In this document: positions 1-5,622 of the stretch, piece by piece
How the letters are laid out: each line of letters opens with the position of its first letter
Numbering within the stretch: the stretch's first letter is position 1
Source of the DNA: Chloroflexota bacterium
GTDB lineage: Bacteria; Chloroflexota; Anaerolineae; Anaerolineales; Villigracilaceae
DNA length: 12,190 bases
Direction of reading: 5' to 3'
NCBI GenBank assembly: GCA_016191895.1
Contig: JACPVD010000218.1
Coordinates: 1-12,190, forward strand
Notes under the pieces: model-generated
Seen by the model: only the letters and a program-made list of their open reading frames with translations
What the model was told of the DNA's origin: nothing
The model's database searches: none
Made by a program: the position numbers and the translations under genes

Positions 1-807
1 ACCGTCTACGACCTGGCCCAGCAATCCGGCGTCCGCTTTCAGGTACGAAATACCCTTACCCCTGCCGACCTTGCCGACCCGACTTTGAAAGTGGTCATTG
101 TGTTGCCGCCCGATCCCGGCCTTGCCGCGCTTGCGCCGACTGCGCCGGGCGTGCAATTTCTTGCTGTGAATATTTCCAATCTCACGGCCGGCGGAAACCT
201 GAGTGTCCTTGCCGGGGATTCGCAAGTGGAACTGCCCGCGTTTCTCGCCGGCTATACCGCCGCAATGATCACCGACGAATATCACATCGGCATGATCATC
301 CCGCAGGGCGATACGGATGCCCAGCGCGCCGCAGTGGCTTTCAAAAACGGCATGGCGTATTACTGTGGCCTGTGCCGCACGTTTTACGTCACCGAGGTCA
401 CCTACCCAACATACGTGGAAATCCCCGCGGACGAATCGCCGTCAAACTATGGCGGGTACGCCAACGTGTTGATCAACGATCGCAAAGTGTACGCGCTCTA
501 CATCTACCCCTCGCTTGCGAAAGCGGAATTCCTCTCCTACATTGGAACACAGGGCGTAATGTTGTTCGGCACCTCCATGCCCGATCCGCGCCCCGGCGGC
601 TGGGTGATGACCGTTCGCCCGGATACGATCAAAGCGATTCAAACCTCGTGGCCGAATTTGCTTGCGGGGCAGGGCGGAATCAACGTTCAATCCCCGCTCG
701 GAATTGCAGACGTGGACCCGGGCCTGCTCTCCCCAGGGCGGCTTCGCCTTGCGCAAGAAACCCTCGAAGCCCTGCTCGCCGGCCGCATTCTCACGACCAA
801 TCCATAA
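1..807 (+). CDS. BMP-like periplasmic-binding-fold protein, C-terminal part (5' end outside window)
   Basis: The frame is open from base 1 to the TAA at 805-807, so this is the last 268 codons of a longer gene; the TTG at 85 is internal, not a start. Hydrophobic strand KVVIVLPPD, then FLAGYTAAMITDEYHIGMI and a following AFKNGMAYYCG segment resemble the basic-membrane-protein (BMP, PF02608-type) receptors, in which a strand-helix unit FLAGY..A is followed by a strand and an F..G helix. Known members are lipoprotein receptors for nucleosides or similar solutes. Signal peptide and lipobox, if any, lie upstream and cannot be seen. The gene ends immediately before the infC promoter, and no classical terminator separates them. 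Family membership is a motif-level judgement; a stand-alone regulatory or sensor protein of the same fold is possible. Confidence 0.6.
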   Translation, partial: TVYDLAQQSGVRFQVRNTLTPADLADPTLKVVIVLPPDPGLAALAPTAPGVQFLAVNISNLTAGGNLSVLAGDSQVELPAFLAGYTAAMITDEYHIGMIIPQGDTDAQRAAVAFKNGMAYYCGLCRTFYVTEVTYPTYVEIPADESPSNYGGYANVLINDRKVYALYIYPSLAKAEFLSYIGTQGVMLFGTSMPDPRPGGWVMTVRPDTIKAIQTSWPNLLAGQGGINVQSPLGIADVDPGLLSPGRLRLAQETLEALLAGRILTTNP

Positions 808-836
808 TTGACGAGTCCCCCGCCTCATGGTATTAT
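808..836 (+). promoter_or_regulatory. Sigma-70-type promoter of the infC-rpmI-rplT operon
   Basis: TTGACG (808-813, five of six matches to TTGACA) and TATTAT (831-836, five of six to TATAAT) are separated by exactly 17 bp. It starts on the base after the stop codon of the upstream gene. Transcription would begin near 842-844, giving a leader of about 60 nt before the infC start. Confidence 0.8.
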
Positions 837-851
837 TCGCCCGCTAAAAAA

Positions 852-869
852 CCAGCCATTACCGGCTGG
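852..869 (+). promoter_or_regulatory. Hairpin near the 5' end of the infC leader RNA
   Basis: CCAGCC (852-857) pairs perfectly with GGCTGG (864-869) around a 6-nt loop. It lies about ten bases after the predicted transcription start. Only a weak T-rich stretch follows, so it is more likely a leader stem (mRNA stability or regulation) than a terminator for the upstream gene, though read-through from that gene could be reduced here. Confidence 0.45.
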
Positions 870-889
870 ATTTGTTTCAAGGATAAATC

Positions 890-904
890 AAGGAGTATCT
901 TATC
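890..904 (+). promoter_or_regulatory. Ribosome binding site with ATC start codon of infC
   Basis: AAGGAG at 890-895 is followed after 6 nt by ATC at 902-904. There is no in-frame ATG, GTG or TTG between the upstream stop codon (884-886) and GTG 989, and starting at 989 would remove the conserved IF3 N-terminus. The site therefore fixes ATC 902 as the start. Confidence 0.85.
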
Positions 905-1474
905 AGCGCCAACGAATTTCGAGTAAATGAAGGCATCCGCGTCGCGGAGGTTCGCCTGATCGGGCCGGATGGAGGCAATGTCGGTGTCGTGCCGATTCGC
1001 CAGGCCCTGCAAATCGCGCGCGATGCAGATATGGATCTTGTGGAGGTTTCGCCCGGTGCCACGCCGCCCGTCTGCCGCGTAATGGACTTTGGAAAGTTCA
1101 TCTACGAAAAGGCCAAGAAGGAACGCGAAGCGAAAAAATCACAGACCAAGATCGAAGTCAAGGAAATCCGCCTGCGCCCGAAGACGAACGACGCCCACCG
1201 CGGTTTCAAAGTGGACGACGCCCGCCGCTGGCTGGGTCAGGGACACAAAGTACGCGTGACGATCAAGTTCCGTGGCCGCGAAATGGACTACCCCGAGATC
1301 GCGCTCGAAGATTTGAAGGAAATCGTGCAAGACCTGATCGATGTCGCTGTAGTGGAAGTCCCCCCGCAAATGGAAGGCCGCACCATGCTCGTGGTTTTGT
1401 CGCCTGCCAAAGGGGCGGTCAAAAAGAAAGAGAAAACGGATCAGGCCGAGGTTAAGTCTGCCGCGCAGGCCTGA
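902..1474 (+). CDS. infC: Translation initiation factor IF-3, ATC start
   Basis: IF3 binds the 30S subunit, prevents premature 50S joining and proofreads the start codon and initiator tRNA. The 190-residue product (family about 170-190) shows the N-terminal domain (NEGIRVAEVRLIGPDG, residues 9-24; then QALQIARDADMDLVEVSP and PPVCRVMDFGKF), a lysine-rich linker, and the C-terminal domain with IRLRPK, KVRVTIKFRGREM and EGRTMLVVLSP, followed by a charged Ala/Lys tail. The start is ATC at 902, six bases after AAGGAG; the first usual start codon is GTG 989, which would delete about 29 conserved residues. Non-ATG starts (AUU in E. coli) are known for infC and make synthesis self-limiting, because IF3 discriminates against them; the same control is inferred here. 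First gene of infC-rpmI-rplT. Confidence 0.96.
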   Translation: MSANEFRVNEGIRVAEVRLIGPDGGNVGVVPIRQALQIARDADMDLVEVSPGATPPVCRVMDFGKFIYEKAKKEREAKKSQTKIEVKEIRLRPKTNDAHRGFKVDDARRWLGQGHKVRVTIKFRGREMDYPEIALEDLKEIVQDLIDVAVVEVPPQMEGRTMLVVLSPAKGAVKKKEKTDQAEVKSAAQA

Positions 1475-1504
1475 GAGTTGCAAGTCCCATACGATGTGGA
1501 ACGT

Positions 1505-1539
1505 CCGCGGGAAGTTAATCCATCCCGCGGTTATTTTTT
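1505..1539 (+). terminator. Terminator-like hairpin between infC and rpmI (candidate attenuator)
   Basis: CCGCGGG (1505-1511) pairs perfectly with CCCGCGG (1524-1530) across a 12-nt loop, followed by TTATTTTTT to 1539. The rpmI Shine-Dalgarno AAAGGAG starts two bases later (1541-1547). The form is that of an intrinsic terminator, but it lies inside a normally co-transcribed operon. Partial termination or attenuation, giving different amounts of IF3 and the ribosomal proteins, is the likely role. Confidence 0.65.
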
Positions 1540-1556
1540 GAAAGGAGTAAACTGCA

Positions 1557-1790
1557 ATGCCTCGCAAAGCAAAGAAGTCTGGCAAAATCAAGCTGAAGAC
1601 CCACAAAGCGACGTCGAAACGATTTCGCTTGACCGGCTCCGGCACACTGGTGCGAACCAAAGGCGGCAAGAGCCATTTACGCCGCCGCACGTCGGATCGC
1701 ACGAAGGCGTTATTGAGCGAAATGGTGGTCGTGAAAGGCCGCAAGTTCATCAAGCGAATTAAACGCCTCGCCCCCCACATGGAAGCGTAG
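1557..1790 (+). CDS. rpmI: 50S ribosomal protein L35
   Basis: L35 is a small basic protein of the large ribosomal subunit. The 77-residue product has the family core KTHKATSKRFRLTGSGTLVR (residues 14-33), then GGKSHLRRR and the terminal FIKRIKRLAPH. Typical L35 is about 65 residues; the extra length is mainly a basic N-terminal extension (MPRKAKKSGKI) before the KTHK motif. AAAGGAG at 1541-1547 lies 9 nt before this ATG, which supports the longer start. It follows infC by 82 bp and precedes rplT by 138 bp, the conserved infC-rpmI-rplT order. Confidence 0.95.
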   Translation: MPRKAKKSGKIKLKTHKATSKRFRLTGSGTLVRTKGGKSHLRRRTSDRTKALLSEMVVVKGRKFIKRIKRLAPHMEA

Positions 1791-1833
1791 GACGAAATGA
1801 ATTTCGTCCATGAAGGCGAATTGAATTTCGCTT
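1791..1833 (+). repeat. Two tandem hairpins with a shared 14-nt core in the rpmI-rplT gap
   Basis: The first hairpin is GACGAAA (1791-1797), loop TGAA, TTTCGTC (1802-1808). The second is AGGCGAA (1814-1820), loop TTGAAT, TTCGCTT (1827-1833), with one G-T pair. Their cores CGAAATGAATTTCG (1793-1806) and CGAATTGAATTTCG (1817-1830) differ by one base, while the outer arm bases differ but still pair. The first begins directly after the rpmI stop codon. They could be a REP-like dispersed element or part of the rplT control region. Confidence 0.6.
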
Positions 1834-1876
1834 AAGGACACAGTCGTCAAATTTTTATTGCGGCTTTCGGGTGTAC

Positions 1877-1912
1877 GCAACTGGTGTAACCCACCGGCGC
1901 TCGCGAGTTTGC
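1877..1912 (+). promoter_or_regulatory. Candidate structured rplT leader
   Basis: GCAACT (1877-1882) can pair with AGTTTGC (1906-1912, one bulged T), enclosing a GGTG/CACC stem (1883-1886 with 1892-1895) and the self-complementary CTCGCGAG (1900-1907, competing with the outer stem). The structure abuts the rplT Shine-Dalgarno (1913-1919). L20 is known to repress its own operon by binding an RNA that mimics its 23S rRNA site, so a repressor site here is plausible, but I cannot match it to a known L20 leader. Confidence 0.3.
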
Positions 1913-1928
1913 AGGAGGTAAAAGTAAC

Positions 1929-2270
1929 ATGCGCGTAAAAGGAGGCCCGCAAGGGCATCTACGGCACAAGAAAATTTTAAAGATCACGAAAGGCCAGCGC
2001 GGCTCGAAACACCTGTTATTCAAGCGCGCGAACGAGGCCATGCTGAAGAGCCTGTTCTACGCCACCCGTGATCGCCGCGTGCGCAAACGCGATCTGCGCA
2101 AGTTGTGGATCGCCCGCATCAACGCCGCGGCGCGCTTGAACGGAACCACCTACAGCAAGTTGGTGGCGGCGCTCAAGAAGGCAAGCATCGACCTCAATCG
2201 CAAGATGTTGGCCGATTTGGCGGTACGCAATCCACAGGCATTCGCCGCGGTGGTTGCAAAAACGAAATAA
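1929..2270 (+). CDS. rplT: 50S ribosomal protein L20
   Basis: L20 is an early assembly protein that binds 23S rRNA and in several bacteria represses its own operon. The 113-residue product (family about 115-120) has the basic N-terminal arm with [19 protein letters not shown], the R/K-rich stretch [19 protein letters not shown] and the globular end [20 protein letters not shown]. The N-terminus MRVKGG is shorter than the usual MARVK..V..R form. AGGAGGT at 1913-1919 lies 9 nt before the ATG. Last gene of the operon; a strong terminator follows after 5 bp. Confidence 0.96.
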   Translation: MRVKGGPQGHLRHKKILKITKGQRGSKHLLFKRANEAMLKSLFYATRDRRVRKRDLRKLWIARINAAARLNGTTYSKLVAALKKASIDLNRKMLADLAVRNPQAFAAVVAKTK

Positions 2271-2275
2271 ATCCT

Positions 2276-2307
2276 GTAACGCGAGATTAATCTCGCGTTA
2301 CTTTTTT
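2276..2307 (+). terminator. Intrinsic terminator of infC-rpmI-rplT
   Basis: GTAACGCGAGA (2276-2286) pairs perfectly with TCTCGCGTTAC (2291-2301) around the loop TTAA, and six T follow (2302-2307). The 11-bp stem and U tract are textbook for a rho-independent terminator. Confidence 0.93.
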
Positions 2308-2313
2308 AGGGGG

Positions 2314-2319
2314 TAAAAT
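2314..2319 (+). promoter_or_regulatory. -10 box placed for a leaderless macro-domain mRNA
   Basis: TAAAAT ends exactly 6 nt before the ATG at 2326, so transcription would start at or beside the A of the start codon. There is no Shine-Dalgarno. No good -35 is seen, because the rplT terminator occupies that position. The same AATATCCGCATG block precedes gmk at 6778-6789. Confidence 0.5.
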
Positions 2320-2325
2320 ATCCGC

Positions 2326-2880
2326 ATGAATACAATTCTGGTTCAGCGGATTCTCCCAGCCGGCCAAACCCTGCAAATCGTTCAAGGCGATATTACCATC
2401 GACGAAGTGGATGCAATTGTCAACGCGGCGAACGAGCATCTTGCGCACGGCGGCGGCGTGGCATGGGCGATTGTGCGGCGCGGCGGGGATGTGATTCAAG
2501 ATGAAAGTGACAAATGGATTCAAAAGCACGGCCTTGTCTCCCACGCGCATCCCGCCTGGACCTCGGGCGGGGCACTGCCTGCGAAATATGTGATCCACGC
2601 TGTTGGCCCGGTCTGGGGCGACGGCGACGAGGACAATAAACTTGCAGACGCAGTCAACGGTTCCCTAAAAGCCGCCGATGAGTTGAAATGCAAGTCCATC
2701 TCCATGCCGGCCATTTCAACCGGCATCTTCGGCTTTCCAAAAGATCGCGCGGCGGGAATTATTTTTTCAACAATTGACAGGTATTTCTCATCCTCGCAAA
2801 ATTCGGCATTGAAAACGATTCGCATTGTCCTGTTTGACGACGCCACCATTCAGCCATTCCTGAAAATTTGGGGCAAGTAA
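2326..2880 (+). CDS. Macro-domain protein (ADP-ribose binding, probable ADP-ribosyl hydrolase)
   Basis: Macro domains bind ADP-ribose, and many remove ADP-ribose or O-acetyl-ADP-ribose from protein, nucleic acid or metabolites. The 184-residue product is a single domain with all the expected blocks: GDIT (21-24) after a hydrophobic strand, DAIVNAAN (29-36), GGGV (42-45), VIHAVGPVW (89-97) and PAISTGIFGFP (128-138). The GGGVAWAI form resembles the AF1521 class more than the MacroD class (GGGVDGAI), so deacylase-type activity cannot be assumed. The start ATG lies 6 nt after a TAAAAT box with no ribosome binding site. The next gene is 43 bp downstream on the same strand. A link to RNA methylation or to DUF711 is only by neighbourhood. 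Confidence 0.9.
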   Translation: MNTILVQRILPAGQTLQIVQGDITIDEVDAIVNAANEHLAHGGGVAWAIVRRGGDVIQDESDKWIQKHGLVSHAHPAWTSGGALPAKYVIHAVGPVWGDGDEDNKLADAVNGSLKAADELKCKSISMPAISTGIFGFPKDRAAGIIFSTIDRYFSSSQNSALKTIRIVLFDDATIQPFLKIWGK

Positions 2881-2882
2881 AT

Positions 2883-2916
2883 TTCATCCTTCACGCGAAG
2901 CGTTCATCATTCATCC
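2883..2916 (+). repeat. Degenerate TTCATCC heptamers between macro-domain and trmH-like genes
   Basis: TTCATCC (2883-2889), TTCACGC (2890-2896), TTCATCA (2903-2909) and TTCATCC (2910-2916) fill most of the 43-bp gap. No Shine-Dalgarno is visible before the next ATG (2924), so the array may have replaced the normal translation signal. Confidence 0.5.
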
Positions 2917-2923
2917 TTTTCAA

Positions 2924-3733
2924 ATGATCACCTCCAACCAGAACCCGAAGATAAAACTTGCGCGCTCCCTGTTTGGCCGCGCAAAGGAAAGGCACGAAGC
3001 GGGCGCGTTTGTTGCGGAGGGCGTTCGTTTGGTGGAAGAAGCGGCTGGCGCGAAATGGCCGTTTCGTTTTGTGTTGTTCGATGAGACATTAAGTGAAAGA
3101 GGAAGGTTACTGGTTGAAGGTTTAAAGTCGCGGAGGGTGGACGTGGAGGAAGTGTCAGAAAGCGTGATGAAATCCCTGAGCGACACCGAAACCCCGCAGG
3201 GGATTCTTGCCGTGCTCGAACTAGCCCAATTACCAATCCTTCGACAGGCTCAGGACGGCGTTCCCAATCACCCCGATTTTCTTCTCATCCCGGACCAAAT
3301 CCGCGACCCTGGGAATCTGGGCACTCTCTTGCGAAGCGCGATCGCAGCGGGTGTGCAGGCCGTGTTGATTCCGCCCGAAACCACGGATGCGTTTGCGCCG
3401 AAGGTCGTCCGTTCGGGGATGGGGACGCATTTTCGTCTGCCGATCATTTCGATGAATTGGGAGGAGATTGAGCGATTCTGCGAATCAGCGAGTCAGCGAA
3501 TCTATTTGGCGGATATGGGTGGTCAACCATGCTGGGAGACAGATTTGCGACAGTCTCTTGCTTTGATTGTTGGCGGAGAGGCCGAAGGCGCGAGCGAATC
3601 AGCGAAGGGATTGACGGACCAGAGAATCAGCATTCCCATGTCTGGGAAAATGGAATCGTTGAATGCGGGTGTGGCGGGGAGTGTGTTGATGTTCGAGGCG
3701 ATGAGGCAGAGGTCAGTGAAGAGTAAACAGTAA
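2924..3733 (+). CDS. SpoU/TrmH-family (SPOUT) RNA 2'-O-methyltransferase
   Basis: SpoU/TrmH enzymes transfer methyl from S-adenosylmethionine to a ribose 2'-OH in rRNA or tRNA. The 269-residue product has the N-terminal substrate-binding subdomain (NPKIKLARSL; FVAEGVRLVEEA), a linker, then the trefoil-knot domain: IRDPGNLGTLLRSA (from about 126), SGMGTHFRLPI, the VGGEAEGAS loop in place of the usual IGNE.EG, and IPMSGKMESLN (237-247) for cofactor binding. The catalytic-type Asn of DPGNLG and the SLN motif are present. The gene carries several short repeats: ILRQAQDG in the linker, octamers at 3472-3503 and 3594-3601, and heptamers forming its last codons and stop. All keep frame. The rRNA/tRNA target cannot be told from sequence. 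Confidence 0.92.
   Translation: MITSNQNPKIKLARSLFGRAKERHEAGAFVAEGVRLVEEAAGAKWPFRFVLFDETLSERGRLLVEGLKSRRVDVEEVSESVMKSLSDTETPQGILAVLELAQLPILRQAQDGVPNHPDFLLIPDQIRDPGNLGTLLRSAIAAGVQAVLIPPETTDAFAPKVVRSGMGTHFRLPIISMNWEEIERFCESASQRIYLADMGGQPCWETDLRQSLALIVGGEAEGASESAKGLTDQRISIPMSGKMESLNAGVAGSVLMFEAMRQRSVKSKQ
3238..3256 (+). repeat. Dispersed-repeat unit inside the trmH-like gene (peptide LRQAQD)
   Basis: CCTTCGACAGGCTCAGGAC, read in frame as LRQAQD, lies in the variable linker just upstream of the methyltransferase knot domain. On the opposite strand it reads LSLSKD. I recall both peptides as hallmarks of a short interspersed repeat in many environmental genomes, Chloroflexota included; only one copy is in this window, so repeat status rests on memory. 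Confidence 0.5.
3472..3503 (+). repeat. Octamer tandem repeat (x4) inside the trmH-like gene
   Basis: GCGATTCT, GCGAATCA, GCGAGTCA and GCGAATCT follow one another without gaps. They encode RFCESASQRI, between the IISMNWEEIE segment and the strand IYLADM. A further GCGAATCA followed by GCGAAGGG occurs at 3594-3609 in the same gene. Confidence 0.65.
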
Positions 3734-3753
3734 AGAGTGAGCAGTGAACAGTG
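3715..3753 (+). repeat. Heptamer array AGTRARS spanning the trmH-like stop codon
   Basis: AGTGAAG, AGTAAAC, AGTAAAG, AGTGAGC, AGTGAAC and AGTG follow in perfect 7-bp register. The array encodes the last residues (SVKSKQ) and the TAA stop (3731-3733) of the methyltransferase gene and fills about half of the gap to the DUF711 gene. Confidence 0.75.
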
Positions 3754-3769
3754 TGGCTAAAGGATGGTT

Positions 3770-4996
3770 ATGAAGATTCGTTCTGTTACCTATTTTCTTG
3801 ATCCAAAATATCCGCTCGATGAAAACGCCCTGCGCATTGCGGGAGAATTTTTATCGAAGGCAAAATCGGCGTATGAAGCGGCGGCTTATGAAGTGCAGAC
3901 CACGCGCCTGGCGACGATTCCGTTTCCAAAATTATTGCACGGCAAAGTGGGTGAAACCCCGCGTCTCGCGCAAGAAATGACCGAAATGTTGAAGCAGATT
4001 GGGGTGGCGTATGCGTCGCTGGGCCCGGCGTTGATCGAATTCCCCGAAAGTTACGCCGTCATCCCCGAAGCGATCTCTGCAAGCGAAAATATTTTCTTTG
4101 GCGGCGTGATGGCCGATAAACAAAATGGAATTTCACTTCGAGCGGTTAACGCCTGCGCAAAAATCATCGAACGGGCATCTGTGATCACGCCGGACGGTTT
4201 CGCCAATTTACGTTTTGCCGCGCTGGCAAATGTGGAGCCGGGCGCGCCGTTTTTTCCCGCTGCCTATCACGATGCGGAGGCGCCTGCATTTGCGATCGCC
4301 GTCGAGTCTGCTGATTTGGCGGTACATGCGTTTGGAAATGCAAAAAGTCTGGAAGAAGGCCGTAGCGTTCTAATTTCTGAAATCACAAAACACGGCCAGG
4401 CCATTGCGCGTGTTGCCCAATCTCTAATCTCCAATCTCCAATCTCTAACTTTCAACGGCATCGATTTCTCCCTCGCCCCATTCCCCGATGACGCCCATTC
4501 GCTTGGGCGCGCCGTAGAAAACATGGGCGTGCCGCAAATCGGTTTGCACGGATCGCTTGCCGCCGCCGCCATCCTCACCGAAGCGGTCGACCGCGCCGAC
4601 TTTCCCCATGTCGGTTTCAGCGGATTTATGCAGCCCATCCTCGAAGATTCCGTTCTCGCCAAACGCGCCGCCGAAGGGACATTGACCATCAAAGATGCCC
4701 TGCTTTACTCCGCCGTATGCGGCACGGGGCTGGATACGATTCCACTGCCCGGCGACACAACCGCCGGACAGATCGCTCCGCTCTTGCTGGATCTCTCTGC
4801 GCTGGCGATGCGATTGGACAAACCGCTCACGGCGCGGCTGATGCCTGTTCCCGGTAAACGGGTGGGGGATTCCACTGAATTCGACTTCGGCTTCTTTGCC
4901 AACAGCCGTGTGATGAAACTGGATTCGGAGCCATTGGGTTATTCTTTGAATGGGAATGAAAGCTTTTCATTGAATGAAAAACTTCCCAGGTTGTGA
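3770..4996 (+). CDS. DUF711 (UPF0210-type) protein of unknown function
   Basis: The 408-residue protein opens with MKIRSVTYFLDP and carries the late block GTGLDTIPLPGDT (318-330) followed by IAPLLLDLSALAMRLDKPL, TARLMPVPGKRVGD and FDFGFFANSRVM, which I recognise from the DUF711/PFL-like family. Those proteins are cytosolic, structurally characterised in at least one case, and without an assigned reaction. I start at ATG 3770 because AAAGGA (3759-3764) is 5 nt upstream; ATG 3764 lies inside that site. No signal peptide or membrane segment is seen. A heptamer repeat encodes QSLISNLQSL (217-226), probably a surface loop. The stop codon sits in the loop of the following terminator. Confidence 0.82.
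   Translation: MKIRSVTYFLDPKYPLDENALRIAGEFLSKAKSAYEAAAYEVQTTRLATIPFPKLLHGKVGETPRLAQEMTEMLKQIGVAYASLGPALIEFPESYAVIPEAISASENIFFGGVMADKQNGISLRAVNACAKIIERASVITPDGFANLRFAALANVEPGAPFFPAAYHDAEAPAFAIAVESADLAVHAFGNAKSLEEGRSVLISEITKHGQAIARVAQSLISNLQSLTFNGIDFSLAPFPDDAHSLGRAVENMGVPQIGLHGSLAAAAILTEAVDRADFPHVGFSGFMQPILEDSVLAKRAAEGTLTIKDALLYSAVCGTGLDTIPLPGDTTAGQIAPLLLDLSALAMRLDKPLTARLMPVPGKRVGDSTEFDFGFFANSRVMKLDSEPLGYSLNGNESFSLNEKLPRL
4418..4445 (+). repeat. Heptamer tandem repeat (YAATCTC x4) inside the DUF711 gene
   Basis: CAATCTC, TAATCTC, CAATCTC and CAATCTC are contiguous. In frame they give QSLISNLQS, just before the FNGIDFSLAPFPD strand. Twenty-eight bases with a 7-bp period keep the frame in the present gene. 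Confidence 0.75.
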
Positions 4997-5011
4997 GCCT
5001 GGGAAGTTTTT
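4977..5011. terminator. Bidirectional intrinsic terminator between convergent genes
   Basis: AAAAACTTCCCAGG (4977-4990) pairs with CCTGGGAAGTTTTT (4998-5011), a 14-bp perfect stem with loop TTGTGAG. The A-rich and T-rich ends give a U tract in both directions, serving the DUF711 gene on plus and the ArsR operon (ending at 5027) on minus. The DUF711 stop TGA (4994-4996) is in the loop. Confidence 0.9.
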
Positions 5012-5026
5012 ATATTTTGCGCAGGA

Positions 5027-5587
5027 TCAACTGCTTTCCCGCCAGTAATCTCCACCCCCGCCTTCACGCTTCATTAATTTTGCGCCGACAAGTTCGCGCC
5101 GCAAACTGGCTGTATCTTCGTGGTAGCGGCTTAGTATCTCGTTGACTTTCTTCTCGCTATATCTCTTATTGACTTCAAAAGCCTTCACCACATGACGTAA
5201 AACTGCTTCCAGTTTTTTTCGCTGGGCGGGGATGGTCTTCAGACTGCCGTCTTTGCGAATATAGTCCCTGACCACCTTATTGTCATAGGCGTCCGCGTCT
5301 ATGTCTGCGACGGATGCAGTGAGATTCTCTTGTGAAAAAAGGTCGCGTGATTTGCTTTGCAACGCGCCTTCATCCAGTTGATAGACGTTGTAGTAACTAT
5401 CCGTTTTTGCGCTGACCAAACCCAGTTGAGATAACTTTGAAAGGTGATGGGATACTGTGGATGGCTTGAGATTCAACAACGCGGCAAGTTCCTCCACGCT
5501 GTAGGGTTGTTGCGCCAGCAGGCCGACGATCTTGAGGCGGTTGGCGTCTGCAAAGGCTTTGAAAAAGGTGACAAGTTCTTCGCTCAT
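5027..5587 (-). CDS. ArsR-type HTH regulator with C-terminal DUF2087 (paralogue A)
   Basis: The 186-residue product has an N-terminal winged helix (residues about 5-75): FKAFADANRLKIVGLL, then recognition helix KPSTVSHHLSKLSQLGLV and wing YYNVYQL. The C-terminal half (about 113-184) is DUF2087: DGSLKTIP, KRYSEKKVNEILSRYHEDT, LRRELV, DYWRE. There is no cysteine anywhere, so the classic ArsR metal sites are absent; the signal is unknown. The start is the ATG at 5585-5587, preceded by GGAG after 5 nt; the longer frame to 5638 would overlap the upstream gene. It is the second gene of a two-gene operon, 35 nt after paralogue B, and ends at the bidirectional terminator. Confidence 0.88.
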   Translation of the reverse strand: MSEELVTFFKAFADANRLKIVGLLAQQPYSVEELAALLNLKPSTVSHHLSKLSQLGLVSAKTDSYYNVYQLDEGALQSKSRDLFSQENLTASVADIDADAYDNKVVRDYIRKDGSLKTIPAQRKKLEAVLRHVVKAFEVNKRYSEKKVNEILSRYHEDTASLRRELVGAKLMKREGGGGDYWRESS

Positions 5588-5622
5588 GTTTGCTCCATAA
5601 GTAAGCCGGGTTGCCGGCCCGC

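Noticed and set aside
372..926. Plus-strand frame overlapping the BMP-like gene and the infC leader
   Set aside because: Its Arg/Pro/His-rich translation fits an out-of-frame reading, and it runs through the infC promoter and ribosome binding site.
989..991. GTG 989 as infC start
   Set aside because: It lacks a Shine-Dalgarno and removes the conserved N-terminal NEGIRVAEVRLIGPDG block; ATC 902 fits both.
3715..3753. CRISPR array
   Set aside because: Units are 7-8 bp, contiguous and without spacers; no cas genes are present. These are simple tandem repeats.
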